Assembly: GCA_963971425.1 (NCBI GenBank)
Contig: OZ020524.1
Span: 15,751,845 to 15,815,844 of the forward strand
Direction: 5' to 3'
Length of the DNA stretch: 64,000 bases
From: Bryoerythrophyllum caledonicum
Lineage: Eukaryota; Streptophyta; Bryopsida; Pottiales; Pottiaceae
Each line of letters opens with the position of its first letter. The first letter of the stretch is position 1. Under the pieces are notes generated by a model, which was not told the DNA's origin, did not search any database, and saw only the letters and a list, made by a program, of their open reading frames with translations. The position numbers were made by a program, and so were the translations under genes. Below, piece after piece: positions 36,231-46,689 of this stretch.

Positions 36231-37550
36231 ATGGCGAGCTGTGAAGGCGACCGCCTCCCGGTGATCGACATGGCAGAGCCTGGGAGGAAGCGGATCGTGG
36301 AGCAGGTAGCGGCGGCGTGCCGGAGCTGGGGGAGCTTCCAGGTGATCAATCACGGGGTGCAGGCCGTGGCCGTCGACGATGCGAGGGCGCAGAGCCGGCT
36401 CTTGTTTGCGCTTCCCACGGCGCAGAAGCTCATGGCGAGGCGGATGCCAGGGGAGTATTGTGGCTACGGGAACGGCGCTGTGGTGAACGCGGAGGCTCTG
36501 AATGTGGAACACTGCTCTGAAGCTGTCACTCTCGGGTTCCGCACCTCGGATGCGGAGTTGATCGCGGGGAAGCTCTGGCCGCCGGCGGGAAACCCTGCGT
36601 TCAGGTAAGTGCTAGCCATTCTCTTATCGATTTGCATGCCCACTCTCTAAGTTGTTTGAAGTACTTCTGCATTTCGGTTAAGTGCTTTATTGTGTAGGAG
36701 ACTTTCCCAAGAAGCCTTGACAGTCGACTTACAGCGAAGAATTCTGATCGTTCACTTGATGTGTGCTGTACCAGCAAGAGCGTGACGGAATTCAGTGCGG
36801 CAGCTCACGATTTATCTTTGGAGATTCTAGGTTACATGGTGGATGGACTCACAGAGCTGGCAAGCCGGGAGCATTTCAAGGAGTATCTGGTTGAGCAGTC
36901 GGGGACTTTGAGAGTGAACAACTATCCTATTTCCAGCTGCCCAGGCTTCCGTATCGGCCTCCCTCCACATATCGACGCCTGCGTTCTGACCATTCTGCAT
37001 CAATCATCAGCGGATGTTGCAGGGCTGGAGGTCGAAAAAGATGATGGCTCTTGGATTCAAGTCCAGCCCCGATACGACGCACTTGTGGTCATCGTTGGAG
37101 CCATTGTTCAGGCACCAAGCTCCTCGCACCTCTTGAAACTTTGGTTCGAGATGCTAGCTCTCATATGGCAGTGTTTTGGATTTTCTCAACTAGTCTAGTA
37201 CTTCAGTTCTCCATATGTTGATGGGTTGGTTACGAGATTTTCTTTTGAAAGCTGTGGGACTATGACAAGAGTTTGCACCTAAATTGCTATCCTGGTTCCA
37301 TGCTATGCAGGTGCTCACAAATGGAGTCTACAAAGCTGTGAAGCATCGAGCGGTTTCGAATGGCGAGAGGTCACGCCTCTCTCTTGCCTACTCTGCATAT
37401 CCCCCTTCCGAGGTTGCCATTGTTCCTGCTGCGGAGTTGGTCAGCGACGACAAGCCTTCTCCTTACCGACCTTTCTCGTGGGCAGACTTTTTGGCAGCGA
37501 AGCAGAAGCACGTAACGAATCCCCTGCTCGGATTACTTGCAGAATCATGA
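36231..37550 (+). CDS. 2-oxoglutarate/Fe(II)-dependent dioxygenase (DOXC class)
   Basis: Exons 36231-36604, 36775-37111 and 37311-37550 join to 317 codons including stop. The N-terminal DIOX_N part has LPVIDM and WGSFQVINHGV. The double-stranded beta-helix has the iron ligands His190, Asp192 (PPHIDACVLT) and His249 (KAVKHRAV), and the 2-oxoglutarate motif Arg259-x-Ser261 (RLSLAY). All three iron ligands and the RxS are present, so it should be active. Length is near the family norm of 300-370. It is soluble and probably cytosolic. The substrate cannot be told from sequence; relatives act on gibberellins, flavonoids and other specialised metabolites. Intron 2 starts with GC (after TTCAG) and ends in GCAG: reading VGAIVQ directly onto VLTNGVYK gives the expected family alignment and an intact frame. 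Confidence 0.9.
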
Positions 37551-38376
37551 AGAAGACTGGTTCATTGTGTCACTGTGACCGAATTCTGAAGCTGTTATAT
37601 TTTCTTCACATACCTGGGACGTTGAGTGCTTCCAAATCCATGATGCTCACTGTGTGTAAACTCCATTGATCGCTAGTGATCCTGTGATGACATGAAGATG
37701 GATATTTTCCAGGTCATGTTACTTGGTCACTGCCTTCCTGAGTGTTGTGAAACCAATAAGATAGAGAACTGAATGTGAAGATAGAGAACCAGATCCGGAG
37801 TCAACAACCGAAAGTTTGGGTTCATCCTACCGTGTTAATCTCTTCACTTCAGAACAACTAAGAATTATATATTCTGTAATCTAGTACACATGCTTCATGT
37901 TGCATTATCTTCTGGAAAACAGGCTTTTCTAGGACAGTACTCCGAAGCACGGCCAAGCAAGAATCCCACCACCTCTTCGACCGCCCGATCAACCTCCTTA
38001 AAGTCCAACGTCTTGTAGCAATCAACAGCGAATGTAAAATAACCAAATTCTGTTGCTTCACTTTTATGATCTTGAATCCGTTACTTATTTCTGAAAAATT
38101 AGGAATTCCCAATATTTCCATCACTGGATGGCACTATTATGTGAACCTGCTGTTTGCTTAACATGGTAGTACAGAAATTTTAAAATTAACCAGTATTCTT
38201 GTGAGCGAATCTGTACCCAAAACTCTCGGACTTAGATTTCATAGGGATGCCAACTCTCCCGCTCTTGAGGCTGGTGACACATGGGAAGATGGTACGTAAC
38301 TTGCAAACTACCCTGGGTTGTCTACATCGACAAACGTGTCTGTCCATGATTTTTTTCTGATATATTCGACCTAGGA
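37551..38376. other. 3' flank of the dioxygenase gene, including a segment shared with 57.2-57.5 kb
   Basis: No gene is supported. The part 38040-38350 resembles 57200-57540 (see repeat entry). Sequence on the left is the dioxygenase 3' UTR and flank. Confidence 0.45.
38040..38350 (+). repeat. Segment homologous to the 3' flank of the first IRG-like gene (57200-57540)
   Basis: Shared phrases in the same order are ATAACCA.ATTCT, ATCCGTTA, CCTGCTGTTTGCTT, ATGGTA.TACAGAAAT, CGCTCTTGAGG, AGATGGTAC.CGTAACT and CCTGGGTTGTC.AC..CGACAAACG. Identity looks like 70-75% by eye. The copy ends just before the decayed 3' end of Copia-A. Confidence 0.65.
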
Positions 38377-38382
38377 TGATCC

Positions 38383-38811
38383 TCAAAATTTTATGAATTT
38401 TCTTTGTGTAGAGGAGGAAAGGCAGGTGATACCTAGGGCAGCTCTATGTAGTTCAAATTTAGTGCAGGAGAGCGGTTTTGTAAACATGTCTGCTGGTTGT
38501 GAGTCGGTAGAGATATAATGAAGATCTATTTCCCCCCGCAAGACGTGTTCTCGCACAAAGTGGTGGTGGACCTTGATATGCTTTGTCCTAGAATGAAATA
38601 CCGGATTTTTTTTTACGGGCACCCCGGTCTGTACTTGTGACTTTTTGCAATCAAACTTCGTTTTGTTTTGTTTCCAAAAAAATAAAAAAAATAAAAAAAT
38701 AGAATGAAATACCGGATTTTTTTTCTAACTTAATGGCTGATTGATTGTCACAAAAAACTCTAACAGGTGGAAAAGCTTGTAGATTGGAGCGAATTTGGGA
38801 GCTACACTAAA
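38383..38811 (-). pseudogene. Copia-A RNase H, C-terminal part
   Basis: The - strand reads VFCDNQSAIKLE near 38740, interrupted by the 86-bp retroposon, then KNPVFHSRTKHIKVHHHF and YISTDSQPADMFTKPL. These are the final RNase H motifs of Ty1/copia pol. Stops and the insertion make it inactive. Confidence 0.8.
38589..38724 (+). mobile_element. 86-bp poly(A) retroposon with a 25-bp target-site duplication
   Basis: A 25-bp sequence starting TAGAATGAAATACCGG and ending in a T run occurs at 38589-38613 and again at 38700-38724. Between them, 38614-38699 has a body of about 60 bp (ACGGGCACCCCGGTCTGTAC onward) and a 3' tail AAAAAAATAAAAAAAATAAAAAAA-like, at about 38676-38699. Long direct duplication plus A-rich tail is the signature of LINE-mediated insertion. 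The insert splits the Copia-A RNase H. The body was not recognised; it could be a 5'-truncated SINE or LINE 3' end. Confidence 0.8.
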
Positions 38812-39357
38812 ATTTATGGGTAGTGTAGTATACACTAAAAGCAAACCCATACACCAATTGCAAATGAGGCATTTAGTGTAGTGACAAAACCCTACACTAA
38901 ATGCCAACTACTACACTATTTGTCGATTTTAGTGAAGATTTCAATATTATTTTTTTCACTTGTGCACATTTAGTGTATTAGTAGAAGAAGTATAAAAAAA
39001 GGTCCAGCACTCGAGGGCTGTCAGAGTATCTTATCAGCAGCTTTCAATTGGCCACAACTCATTCAATACTAATCCGAATTGGACATATGAGGTGTTTTTT
39101 GGCATCCATAGAAAATGTAGACGCTAAGAAACACCTCATTTGCCCAATTTGGACAAGTTTTGAATGAGTTGTGACCATTTGAAAGTTGCAAATGAAGAGA
39201 AGCATGGGCTGGAATGATTGGGGGATTCATTGGGGTTTGAGTGAAGGTTACATTAATGACATTGGTAGCTAACACCAATTGTCAAATTCTTTATATATAG
39301 TGTACTAGGGTAAGTACACTATTTGTACCACTACACTAAACATAATTTTTAGTGTAG
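38812..39357. mobile_element. Foldback MITE (CTACACTAAAA termini) in Copia-A
   Basis: Ends CTACACTAAAATTTATG and, inverted, CTACACTAAAAATTATG delimit a 546-bp insert that separates two parts of the Copia-A RNase H. The interior is also symmetric: ACTCATTCAATACTAATCCG with GGACATATGAGGTGTTT on the left meets CACCTCATTTGCCCAATTTGG and TTGAATGAGTTGTG on the right. A TA duplication outside CACTA...TAGTG would fit Tc1/mariner, but the exact boundary is ambiguous. Confidence 0.7.
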
Positions 39358-40486
39358 TAAGAGAGAGAGATAAAGAAGGGGCATTGTGGGAGGAGGAAGG
39401 GAGGATCTCGTGAAGAAGACAACGGAACCGAGTAGCTTTGGAGGCGCTAGTTGATAGACTTACATACTTGAATTCTGTGGAGGACTTGGCAACAGCCGGC
39501 TGGCGTTTTGATTGCCAAGTGATAGCGGCGCCGGCAAAGGTAAAGCAGTAACCCCCCGTTGATTTCTTGGTTTCTCTACAGGCGGCCCAGTCGGCGTCAG
39601 TGAAACCTTGGATAGAGTCAGTATTGTGGCGAGAATAGAAAAGTCCATGATTTTTTATTTTTTTAATACAATGTAAAATGTGGTGTATGGTGTCAAGATG
39701 AGATTGTTGAGGATGAGTCATAAATTTTGAAACTAGCCCAACCAAAAAGACAAGGTCTAGTCTTGTTGTGGTGAGGAATATGAGTTCTCCGAGTAGTTGA
39801 GAGTAGAGTGTAGAGTCAACAGATGGGGATTTTATGTCTGTGAAGAGTTGAAGACCGGCAGGAAGTGGGATGTATTCGGATCGACAGTCAAGCATGCCAC
39901 TGTCTACAAGGAATTGGAGCATGTATGGAGTTTGATGAAGGAAGATCCCATCCGGTAAGTGTACAAATTCTACTCCAATATACTTGTTGACAAGTACAAG
40001 TTTTGTGATGTCAATTTCTTTTGTAATTGCTAAATTATCCAAGTAATGTCAGCTTTGTTGCCACCTGTAACAAAGAGATCATTGACATAAACAACAATAA
40101 TGGTTTTGTTGTCTCCAAGGCCTTTGTAATAGAGGTTATGGTAAGAGTCACTACATGTAAATCCTTGAAAAATAAGGTAGGCATTGATACATGCCTACCA
40201 TGCTCGAGGACTTTGGCCAAGGCCAAATAGAGATTTTTTAATTTTACCAACAAGATGTTTTTGGCCGGGTATCTTCAATGAAACCATGAGGTTGTGCCAT
40301 GTAAACCTCACCATCGAGTGTGCTATAAAGAAAGGCTATTTTACGTCCAGGTGATGAATATTGTGACCATACTTGGCGGCAGGGGCGGTAAGTGTTCTGA
40401 TGGTAGACCACTTTACCACAGGTGCAAATACTTTGTCAAAATCAATTCCTTGTTTTTATTGGAAGCCATGGGCTACAAGTCTAGCT
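39358..40486 (-). pseudogene. Copia-A reverse transcriptase (C-terminal half) and RNase H (N-terminal half)
   Basis: On the - strand, from the piggyBac junction: ARLVAHGF, GIDFDKVFAPVVKWSTIRTL, LVGKIKKSLFGLGQSPRAW, then VVYVNDLFVTGG (the YVDD box as YVND), and after 40042 YIGVEFVHLPDGIFLHQ, GFTDADWAACRETKKSTGGY and SKRQPAVAKSSTEFKY. The order and spacing are those of Ty1/copia RT and RNase H. Frameshifts, stops and the altered YVDD show it is dead. Confidence 0.85.
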
Positions 40487-41451
40487 TTAACCCCTCAAGG
40501 CCCATACCTAAATCTACCATTCGCCCTGGCTTTGTACCTAGGTTCATTAAATTTGCATTTACTCGTAATGGGAGCACCTCCCGTAAAATTCACCGCTGAA
40601 TGTGGATCTTAGCTGCGGTGTTGAGGTGGTGTCCCGAAATGGAATTGATCCACCGTATGGATTCTCAGTTTATAGTGTTTGATCAAGAGGGTTGACCAGG
40701 TTTGACCATGAATTTCAGGTCCCTCCTGGAATTGGAGAGTGAATACAATCTTGGCCAGCGATGCATAAATTTTGAAATTTTGATACGTAGTGAAGAGTGA
40801 TCTTAGGAATACGGGGAATTTTTTCCAAGTTGAACGAAAATGTATTCCGCACTGAGCAACCCCCAAAAGTGGCACCGCATGAGAGCCGGGAGAAGGAGGC
40901 CACGGGCTGTACCCTTGCGACTGCTTCGTGAGAGCTGACGGGTGTCAGTTCCCGGCAAGCTTGGGACCTCGACAGGACGACCCAACGGGAGCGAGCGTTC
41001 AGCTGAAGCAACGGTTTCAGTCGACGTGTCTCCTTGCGGCTGCTACCATGGAAGCCACATGCGGTGACACCATACGGAGACTCGATAGAGCCATGAATAA
41101 ATGATGCAGATATGGCCCGGAAAAAGACAAATTCATTGCAGGTGAATATCAAAGCATTACAAAATCCTCGCAATGAGGCCAACAGTTTGCCTAACAGGTA
41201 GAGGACACCCACTGCAGGTACACAGACATCGCTAATCACAGCATCTCGGGACTACAAAGGAAAACGCCGATCCCCAAGCACGAACAAAGCCGGAGCTACA
41301 GGGGTACCGCCTCGATCTACTGCAGGGGAGAGTGCTGTTGATGTGCTACTACACACGACCTAGGCGTGCTCTTCGAGATACTGCTGCCGGTGACAGACCC
41401 CAACCGTTCATGAACCAAGCTGTACACATCCCACACAAGGAACGCACACCG

Positions 41452-43245
41452 TTAGGTAGCTAAGCGTAAGGCCCACTTCCGGTTGGAGTGGATTTTTGCA
41501 AAACAAGGCTCGTCGCACATGAACACGTCTCCACACTCGTGGCACATTCGCCGCTGCTTTTTCTTACAGAGTCTGCAGCGTCTCGGCCACCCCTGATTTC
41601 GGACGCTGACATGCACAGCGTTAGGATTGCGGTTTTGCCTTATGCAAGTCGCGGGGAGAAACGCACTCCGTGAGAGAAGATGCATTGCCACCACCAAGTA
41701 GAAGGACTTCCGGCCCTTGCATTTCTCACGCCGTGCACTCATATGGTCTTGATAGAGGACCCATGCGTTCTGAAGAGAGCAGTCGACAATGAAGAAATAC
41801 ATCTTGTGCCACCATTTTTGTGACCAGAACTGGACAGAATAATCTCGACGCATCTGGTCTATCAACTCGACACCGCGCATGTGAGACTCATACTCCACCT
41901 GCTGTGGACTCGTGGGCACATCCTTCCTAATCCCCCGCAACCACCGCTGGGCGACGCTGCCTGCGCCAACTAGGTCCGCCGATGTGGACAGAAATGTGAC
42001 GGGTTTGCTATCGTACCATGTGCATGCAGCCATCCTGCCTGACTCGTGCATCAGCCAGAACAAGGTGCCCCGCAGGTACTCGCCCTTCTTGAATCCAGTG
42101 AGGCGATCAGGAAGGCCTACCCGTGAGTCTTTGACGGTTCCTGTAGCCCATATGTGGCGGTCCAGCAGGGCATCGAATAACGATGGACTGCAGAAGAAGT
42201 TGTCGACTACTACGGTGTGACCATATCCGGACATCCCTCTCGTCAGTTGCTACACCACCCGCTCACCCTAGCCGACCTCAGTCTGTCCGTTCTTCCCTAG
42301 ATACGGCATCATGTTGTAAATGTAACGACTGGGGTTACAGACTAAAGCCCACACTTAGATACCGTAGCGAGTGGGCTTGGCTGGCATATATTGCCGTATG
42401 GGGCTGAAGTGCCCCCGATACGCGATCATGATCTCATCGCAGGTGCAGTACTTGTCCGGGTTGTACAGCTCTCGGGACCGCTCTACAAACCCTTCAAATA
42501 CCCAGCGCACCTTCGCAATTTTGTCGTAAGCTGGATCACGCTTATCAGTGACGATCTCCTCGTTGTTTACAAGATGTAGACAACGGAGTATATACTCAAA
42601 GCGATCGCGACTAATCACCTTCGAGATGATTGGGCACCTACAAAAGGAATGCCGCTTCCAGAAGTCGCGAATGGTCGGAGTAACCTTCAGGCCCATCAGA
42701 ATGACGACCCCTATCCAGGTCTTGAATTCCGTCACTGTCAAGGGCGTCCACCGCGGCCCTCCGTTTGTATGTTGGAAGGCGTACTCTGTCACTGCCTGTC
42801 CTGCGTAGATGTTGGTTTGCCGCACTATCTCGGCAACTGTGGCTTGGTCCCATAACAGGTCGAAGAAGTAGCCCGCTTCTTGCTTGTTACGTCTGTAACG
42901 CTGCTTTGGTCCTGGAGCGGGGCCGCTGAACCTCTCTCTATCGCCGAGCAGAGTTTCTCGATGTGTGCCCCAGCGAGAATCTGCATAACGCTCTCTGATT
43001 CCTAACACGGGCTGTGGATTCTCTATGTCCACTTCTGTGAACTCCATATACCTTTCGGCATCAAACATGGAGTCTACAGAAAGCCCATCGGACATGTCAC
43101 TGTATAGTCCCCAATCAGAATTGGCATCGTCAGAATTATTCTCACCTGAGAAGTCGCGGTACTCCCCTATCCAGCTGACATCTGACGAATCATCACTCTC
43201 GCGGTCCGGACAGCTGAGTGGCAAACTGTCGGAGTGTGATGGCAC
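41452..43245 (-). pseudogene. piggyBac transposase with nonsense codons
   Basis: One reading frame runs from 43245 to 41452 with three internal stops only, all between 42357 and 42260: after KPTRYGI, after QTEVG and after GERVV. Motifs of the DDD catalytic core are present: TCDEIMIAYRGHFSPIR, VVVDNFFCSPSLFDALL, and GVELIDQMRRDYSVQFWSQK. The C-terminus has a cysteine-rich domain (CRLCKKKQRRMCHECGDVFM then CDEPC). The N-terminus is acidic, as in the family. The frame extends upstream past 43245 toward 43818 with one more TGA at 43381-43383. No frameshift is needed in the transposase, so inactivation looks fairly recent. Confidence 0.88.
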
Positions 43246-43383
43246 AACCTGATCCTCGGCGTTTGGAGCAGAAGTTGTCCTCGCGCCCTCAGAGCAACGG
43301 GTCTGAGGTCCTTCATGGCCCGAGGTTCGCTGCGATGCGCTACTCGTGGAACCCGATCGCTGAGCTTGCCACTCCCCAACTCA

Positions 43384-43818
43384 GCCGTCTGGTGGCAGAG
43401 CGGGGGCACGCCGTAAAGGTGTTGCGGCATGCATCCCGGGGGCGTGGATTGGAGCACGCCAGTCCAAAGTTCTGCAGTTGCCTACAACAACCACAGGGTA
43501 CCCTATACCATCCGCAAAATCCACCCCGTAATACTGCATGCCATCTTCCCAATATGCAAGCTCTACACCCCCCATGAAGTCTTGAAGCCCACCCCACTGA
43601 TTGGGATCAAATCCAAGCACTCGCAAAGGCACCCAGACATTACCATCAGGTATCGAAGATCCTCCTCGAGAGTTTACCCCCCCGGGCACGCACGGAATTG
43701 TCACAGCAGGTACCGCTTGTGTAGAGGTGCTTCCTAATGATGTGGTATAGTGAGATTGTCTCCATGTGCGAATGATGGCACCTCCTGGGATGCCAAGTTT
43801 GTCACAGCAGTGACCCAC
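43384..43818 (-). CDS. Open frame upstream of and in phase with the piggyBac transposase
   Basis: This 145-codon frame (containing VWVPLRVLGFDPNQWGGLQD and GIGYPVVVVGNCRTLDW) is in the same phase as the transposase and separated from it only by a TGA and about 45 codons. It could be an N-terminal extension of the transposase or the end of a separate element gene. No domain was recognised. Confidence 0.35.
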
Positions 43819-44945
43819 TCGTCGACACGCTCTGTGTCTGCAAATCGGCTACCCAAGTTTTGCACAGCCCGTGTCCGCAGAACATGATGGCCGATGACTC
43901 CATCTCGGCCCAAATGGAGCGATGTGCCATCCCTCTCGCCATCTGCATCCGGATCACCTCCGGTCTGAGGTCCTTCATGCTGCACCGCAATCAGCGGCGA
44001 GTTCGGCCCTGGCCCTCTCCATGCGCGCCTACCACCATGAACCGCAGCCGTGCCTGGCGATTGGAGCGTTGGCACGGTGTTGGTGGTAGGGGAACCATGG
44101 TGAGGGAGTCCACGTTTACGCAGCCTCGGAGGCGTGCGTAATGTGGGTACGATCTGAGGAGGCTGCCAACCTGGGGGAGTTCTCGGAGTCCCTCTTCCGA
44201 CTCCGCATCTGCCTCTCCCTCGACCCCGTCTACCGCGACCCGTTGTAGTCCCTGCCTCCTCGCTCTCCAGCATCTCAGACGGCGGCTGTATGAATCCGAT
44301 CCTACCTCCTTCTCGCATACGCACTGCCCTACCTCGGCCCCTTGGCACAATAGCCCGCTGGAAGGTTCCGTCTTCATTCATGGAATTCTGACCCGCCGTG
44401 AATTGAACCTCTGCTGACTCTTCCGCACATGAATTTGCGACGCCATCAGCTCGCCCGCCCCGACTAGCACGTCCCTTGCCTCGCCCTCGTCTGCCCCAAC
44501 CACGCCCTTCGCCTATAACCTCGTCACGTCCTCAGTCCGGATCTCCTGCATGCTCTGTCCCATGCTCAATTCGACCAATTGCTTCCCTATCCAAAAATTG
44601 AGTGCCGCCCTGTGGATCTCCCCATCTACCACGGCCTCTCCTTCTCCTTCCCCTGTTTCTACCTACAACCGGAGAGGACACCCTCTCGGGACTGCCTTCA
44701 TGGCGTGTCTGGTTCGGAATTTCCTCGTGCGGGTGCACCTCCGAAATGGATTCTACGCCTTGCACGGTAAGGGGATTGTCTTCCACGACGGGCTCACCGC
44801 CCAATTGCCGCTGCTCAACGTGGGGCACTTCCAGGTCTTCTCCTTGGGCCGATTCGGTCGTCACCAATGTTGGAGCTCGATGGGGCCTCCCCCTCCTTGC
44901 CGCCAGCGATGCTGCTGCCATCGCCCTTGCTTGGCGTTTCATCAT
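43734..44945 (-). pseudogene. Arg/Gly-rich coding-like region carried by the piggyBac element
   Basis: Two open frames in the same phase (44532-44945 and 43734-44381) are separated by a TGA at 44532-44534, and the intervening codons are also Arg/Gly-rich (GRGWGRRGRGKGRASRGGRA). RGG-type clusters such as RNRGRRRRGRGRWG and GRGRRGRGRGRCGVGRG recur. The region is much more GC-rich than the surrounding copia. RGG tracts often bind nucleic acid, but no domain fixes a function. It lies 5' of the transposase on the same strand. Confidence 0.4.
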
Positions 44946-45690
44946 CAGCCTTGGGCCACAACTTCTCTCGCAGAAAGCGTTCTACCTCAGCCGGTACACC
45001 GCGAGGGTCTCCCTCTGAGATCACCTGTGTCCAGCCGAGCAATGCAGCAACTTGGCGATGGAACATGTACCTCCAAGTTGCCGGAGCTGGTTCTGCAGGC
45101 CACCAATGGTTTCTAGCGGGCGGCGGCAAGCTCAACAGGAATGACTCCTCTAAACAATTCACGACTTGTTGCGCGAGCTCCTCTGTTCCCCCTTCCGACA
45201 AGCCCCAAGCATATAGCATGTCCTGAACAATATGCAACTCTCCTATAGTTGCCCTCCCGGATGACAGTGTGGTTGTCATCTTCACCGAAGCCTCACTGCG
45301 TACCAACGATTCCCCAAACCCCAGCGTACGCTCCTCAAAGCAGCAAATGGAGGGCGCACAACTACCTCCGCCGATCGTGAAAGACGTCCTTCCCGCTCCT
45401 TCCCCAACTCGCGCTATGATGCTAAACTGCCAATAAACCCTCCACTCCGATTGTATATGGCTGCGCAACCTCCTAATCCACATCCGTCCTGCAGCTGCGC
45501 CCATTTTCTGAGAGCAAAGTGCAGGATACCACCTCCAAAACGCGAGTGCTGGTCGAACAGAACCCTATGCGGACCCTCTTCGTGTGTGAGGTATCCAAGG
45601 CCCAAATGCAACCCAAGAGCCTTGGACCGGCTACAACCGGTCAGTATTGGGACTACAAATACAACCGCCATGTCCCTGGTTTGCATCTCC
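44815..45690 (-). pseudogene. Unidentified N-terminal coding-like region of the piggyBac element
   Basis: Open frame 45504-44815 contains WIRRLRSHIQSEWRVYWQFS, LHIVQDMLYAWGLSEGGTEE and EVERFLREKLWPKADDETPS. At about 44930 the coding character passes to the next frame (RARAMAAASLAARRGRP), implying a frameshift. Upstream, a frame open to 45686 also seems coding (FDQHSRFGGGILHFALRKWA). Together with the RGG region this suggests one accessory protein of about 650 residues, now broken. Confidence 0.4.
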
Positions 45691-45880
45691 GGCGCTCAGG
45701 GTTCGATTTAGAATCCACCGCCCAGAATTTTCAGTACGAAACACTCCGAGAGTGTTCACCACCCGATTCATCACCGATTGGCAAAGAGCATTGAGGGATT
45801 ACTGCGGGATCCACCCAGTTCCTTAAAAAAATTTGATCCACAGGGGCGTTTTTTTCGCCCCTTGGGCCTTGAGGGGTTAA

Positions 45881-46154
45881 GTCGTGGTGGTTCTCCAAGT
45901 GAAGTTGTTTTGGTCTTAAAAACCCATTTGCTAGTAATTGCCTTTTTTCTTGGTGAGAGTAAAACTAAATCCCAAACATCATTTCCATGGATAGAGTTCA
46001 TTTCATCCTTCATGGCATTGATCCAACCTTTGTGTTTTGATGCTTCATCAAAGGAAATGTCATCACCCGATAAGTCAGGAGCATCAGGTTTCTTAGATAA
46101 ATAAATATCAAAATTCTCAGGAATCACAGATAGAACAAAGTCGTCTAGTTTCAC
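45881..46154 (-). pseudogene. Copia-A reverse transcriptase, N-terminal part
   Basis: The - strand reads HKGWINAMKDEMNSIHGNDV then WDLVLLSPRKKAITSKWVFK, the start of the Ty1/copia RVT_2 domain. It ends at the TTAA where the piggyBac element inserted; the continuation is at 40486. Confidence 0.85.
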
Positions 46155-46689
46155 ACTTTGCTTTCTAAAGCGTGTAGAACAACGCAGGGATATTGGAAGA
46201 CATCATGAGGTAGGTTTTGCGTCTTTGGAATGAGGTGTGCAGATGGTGTTGGGAAACTCTGAGTGTCCGCACCGGAGTTGAAGATGTTGTGATCTGCAAT
46301 GTTTGGCGTTAGTAGGGAATGGCTCGTGGCGGTGTGTGGTGGGAGGCTGCGGCCATCGGTGGCAGAGAGGGAATCCTCAGTTGTGTTGGAGGTCTGTCCA
46401 TGTCGCATGCTAGGTAGGCGTACTCGTGGTAAGGTGTTGTGGTTGATACCCTCAGACAATCCCTCCAATAGGGTCCCTAAAGAGTCGGAAAGGTAAGACC
46501 CAGGTTGAACCCTCGGGCAAGTTTGAACGATCGGCAGGGGGCTGGTTCGGGCGGGGATTGAGGCCCTGTGTCATGGCGGAGAGAATCGTCGGAGGGAGTT
46601 GGGGTAGCGAACCGTCGAGACTGAGTGTCAACATTGATGTTGCCAGGAGTAGGTAGAGCGACCAAAGGAGTGTCATTATAAAGCAAGAA

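Larger units (their letters stand above)
40491..45876 (-). mobile_element. piggyBac-type DNA transposon, 5386 bp, with exact TTAA duplication
   Basis: The ends are CCCCTCAAGGCCCA and its exact inverted copy, each bounded by TTAA (40487-40490 and 45877-45880), the hallmark of piggyBac insertion. Removing the element brings the two halves of the Copia-A RT into contact in the expected order (RLKARLVAHGF spans the joint), so both boundaries are confirmed independently. The element encodes a piggyBac transposase on - (41452-43245) and a further GC-rich coding-like region upstream of it (43250-45690). It is about twice the length of the classical 2.5-kb piggyBac. Confidence 0.88.

Noticed and set aside
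38376..38400. 3' LTR of Copia-A near its left edge
   Set aside because: No copy of the TGTTGAGGATTGG end or of the 5' LTR body was found below 38383; the 3' end appears deleted.
44550..45230. Long + strand frames opposite the piggyBac accessory region
   Set aside because: They are mirror images of the Arg/Gly-rich - strand frames caused by GC-rich composition; no motifs on +.
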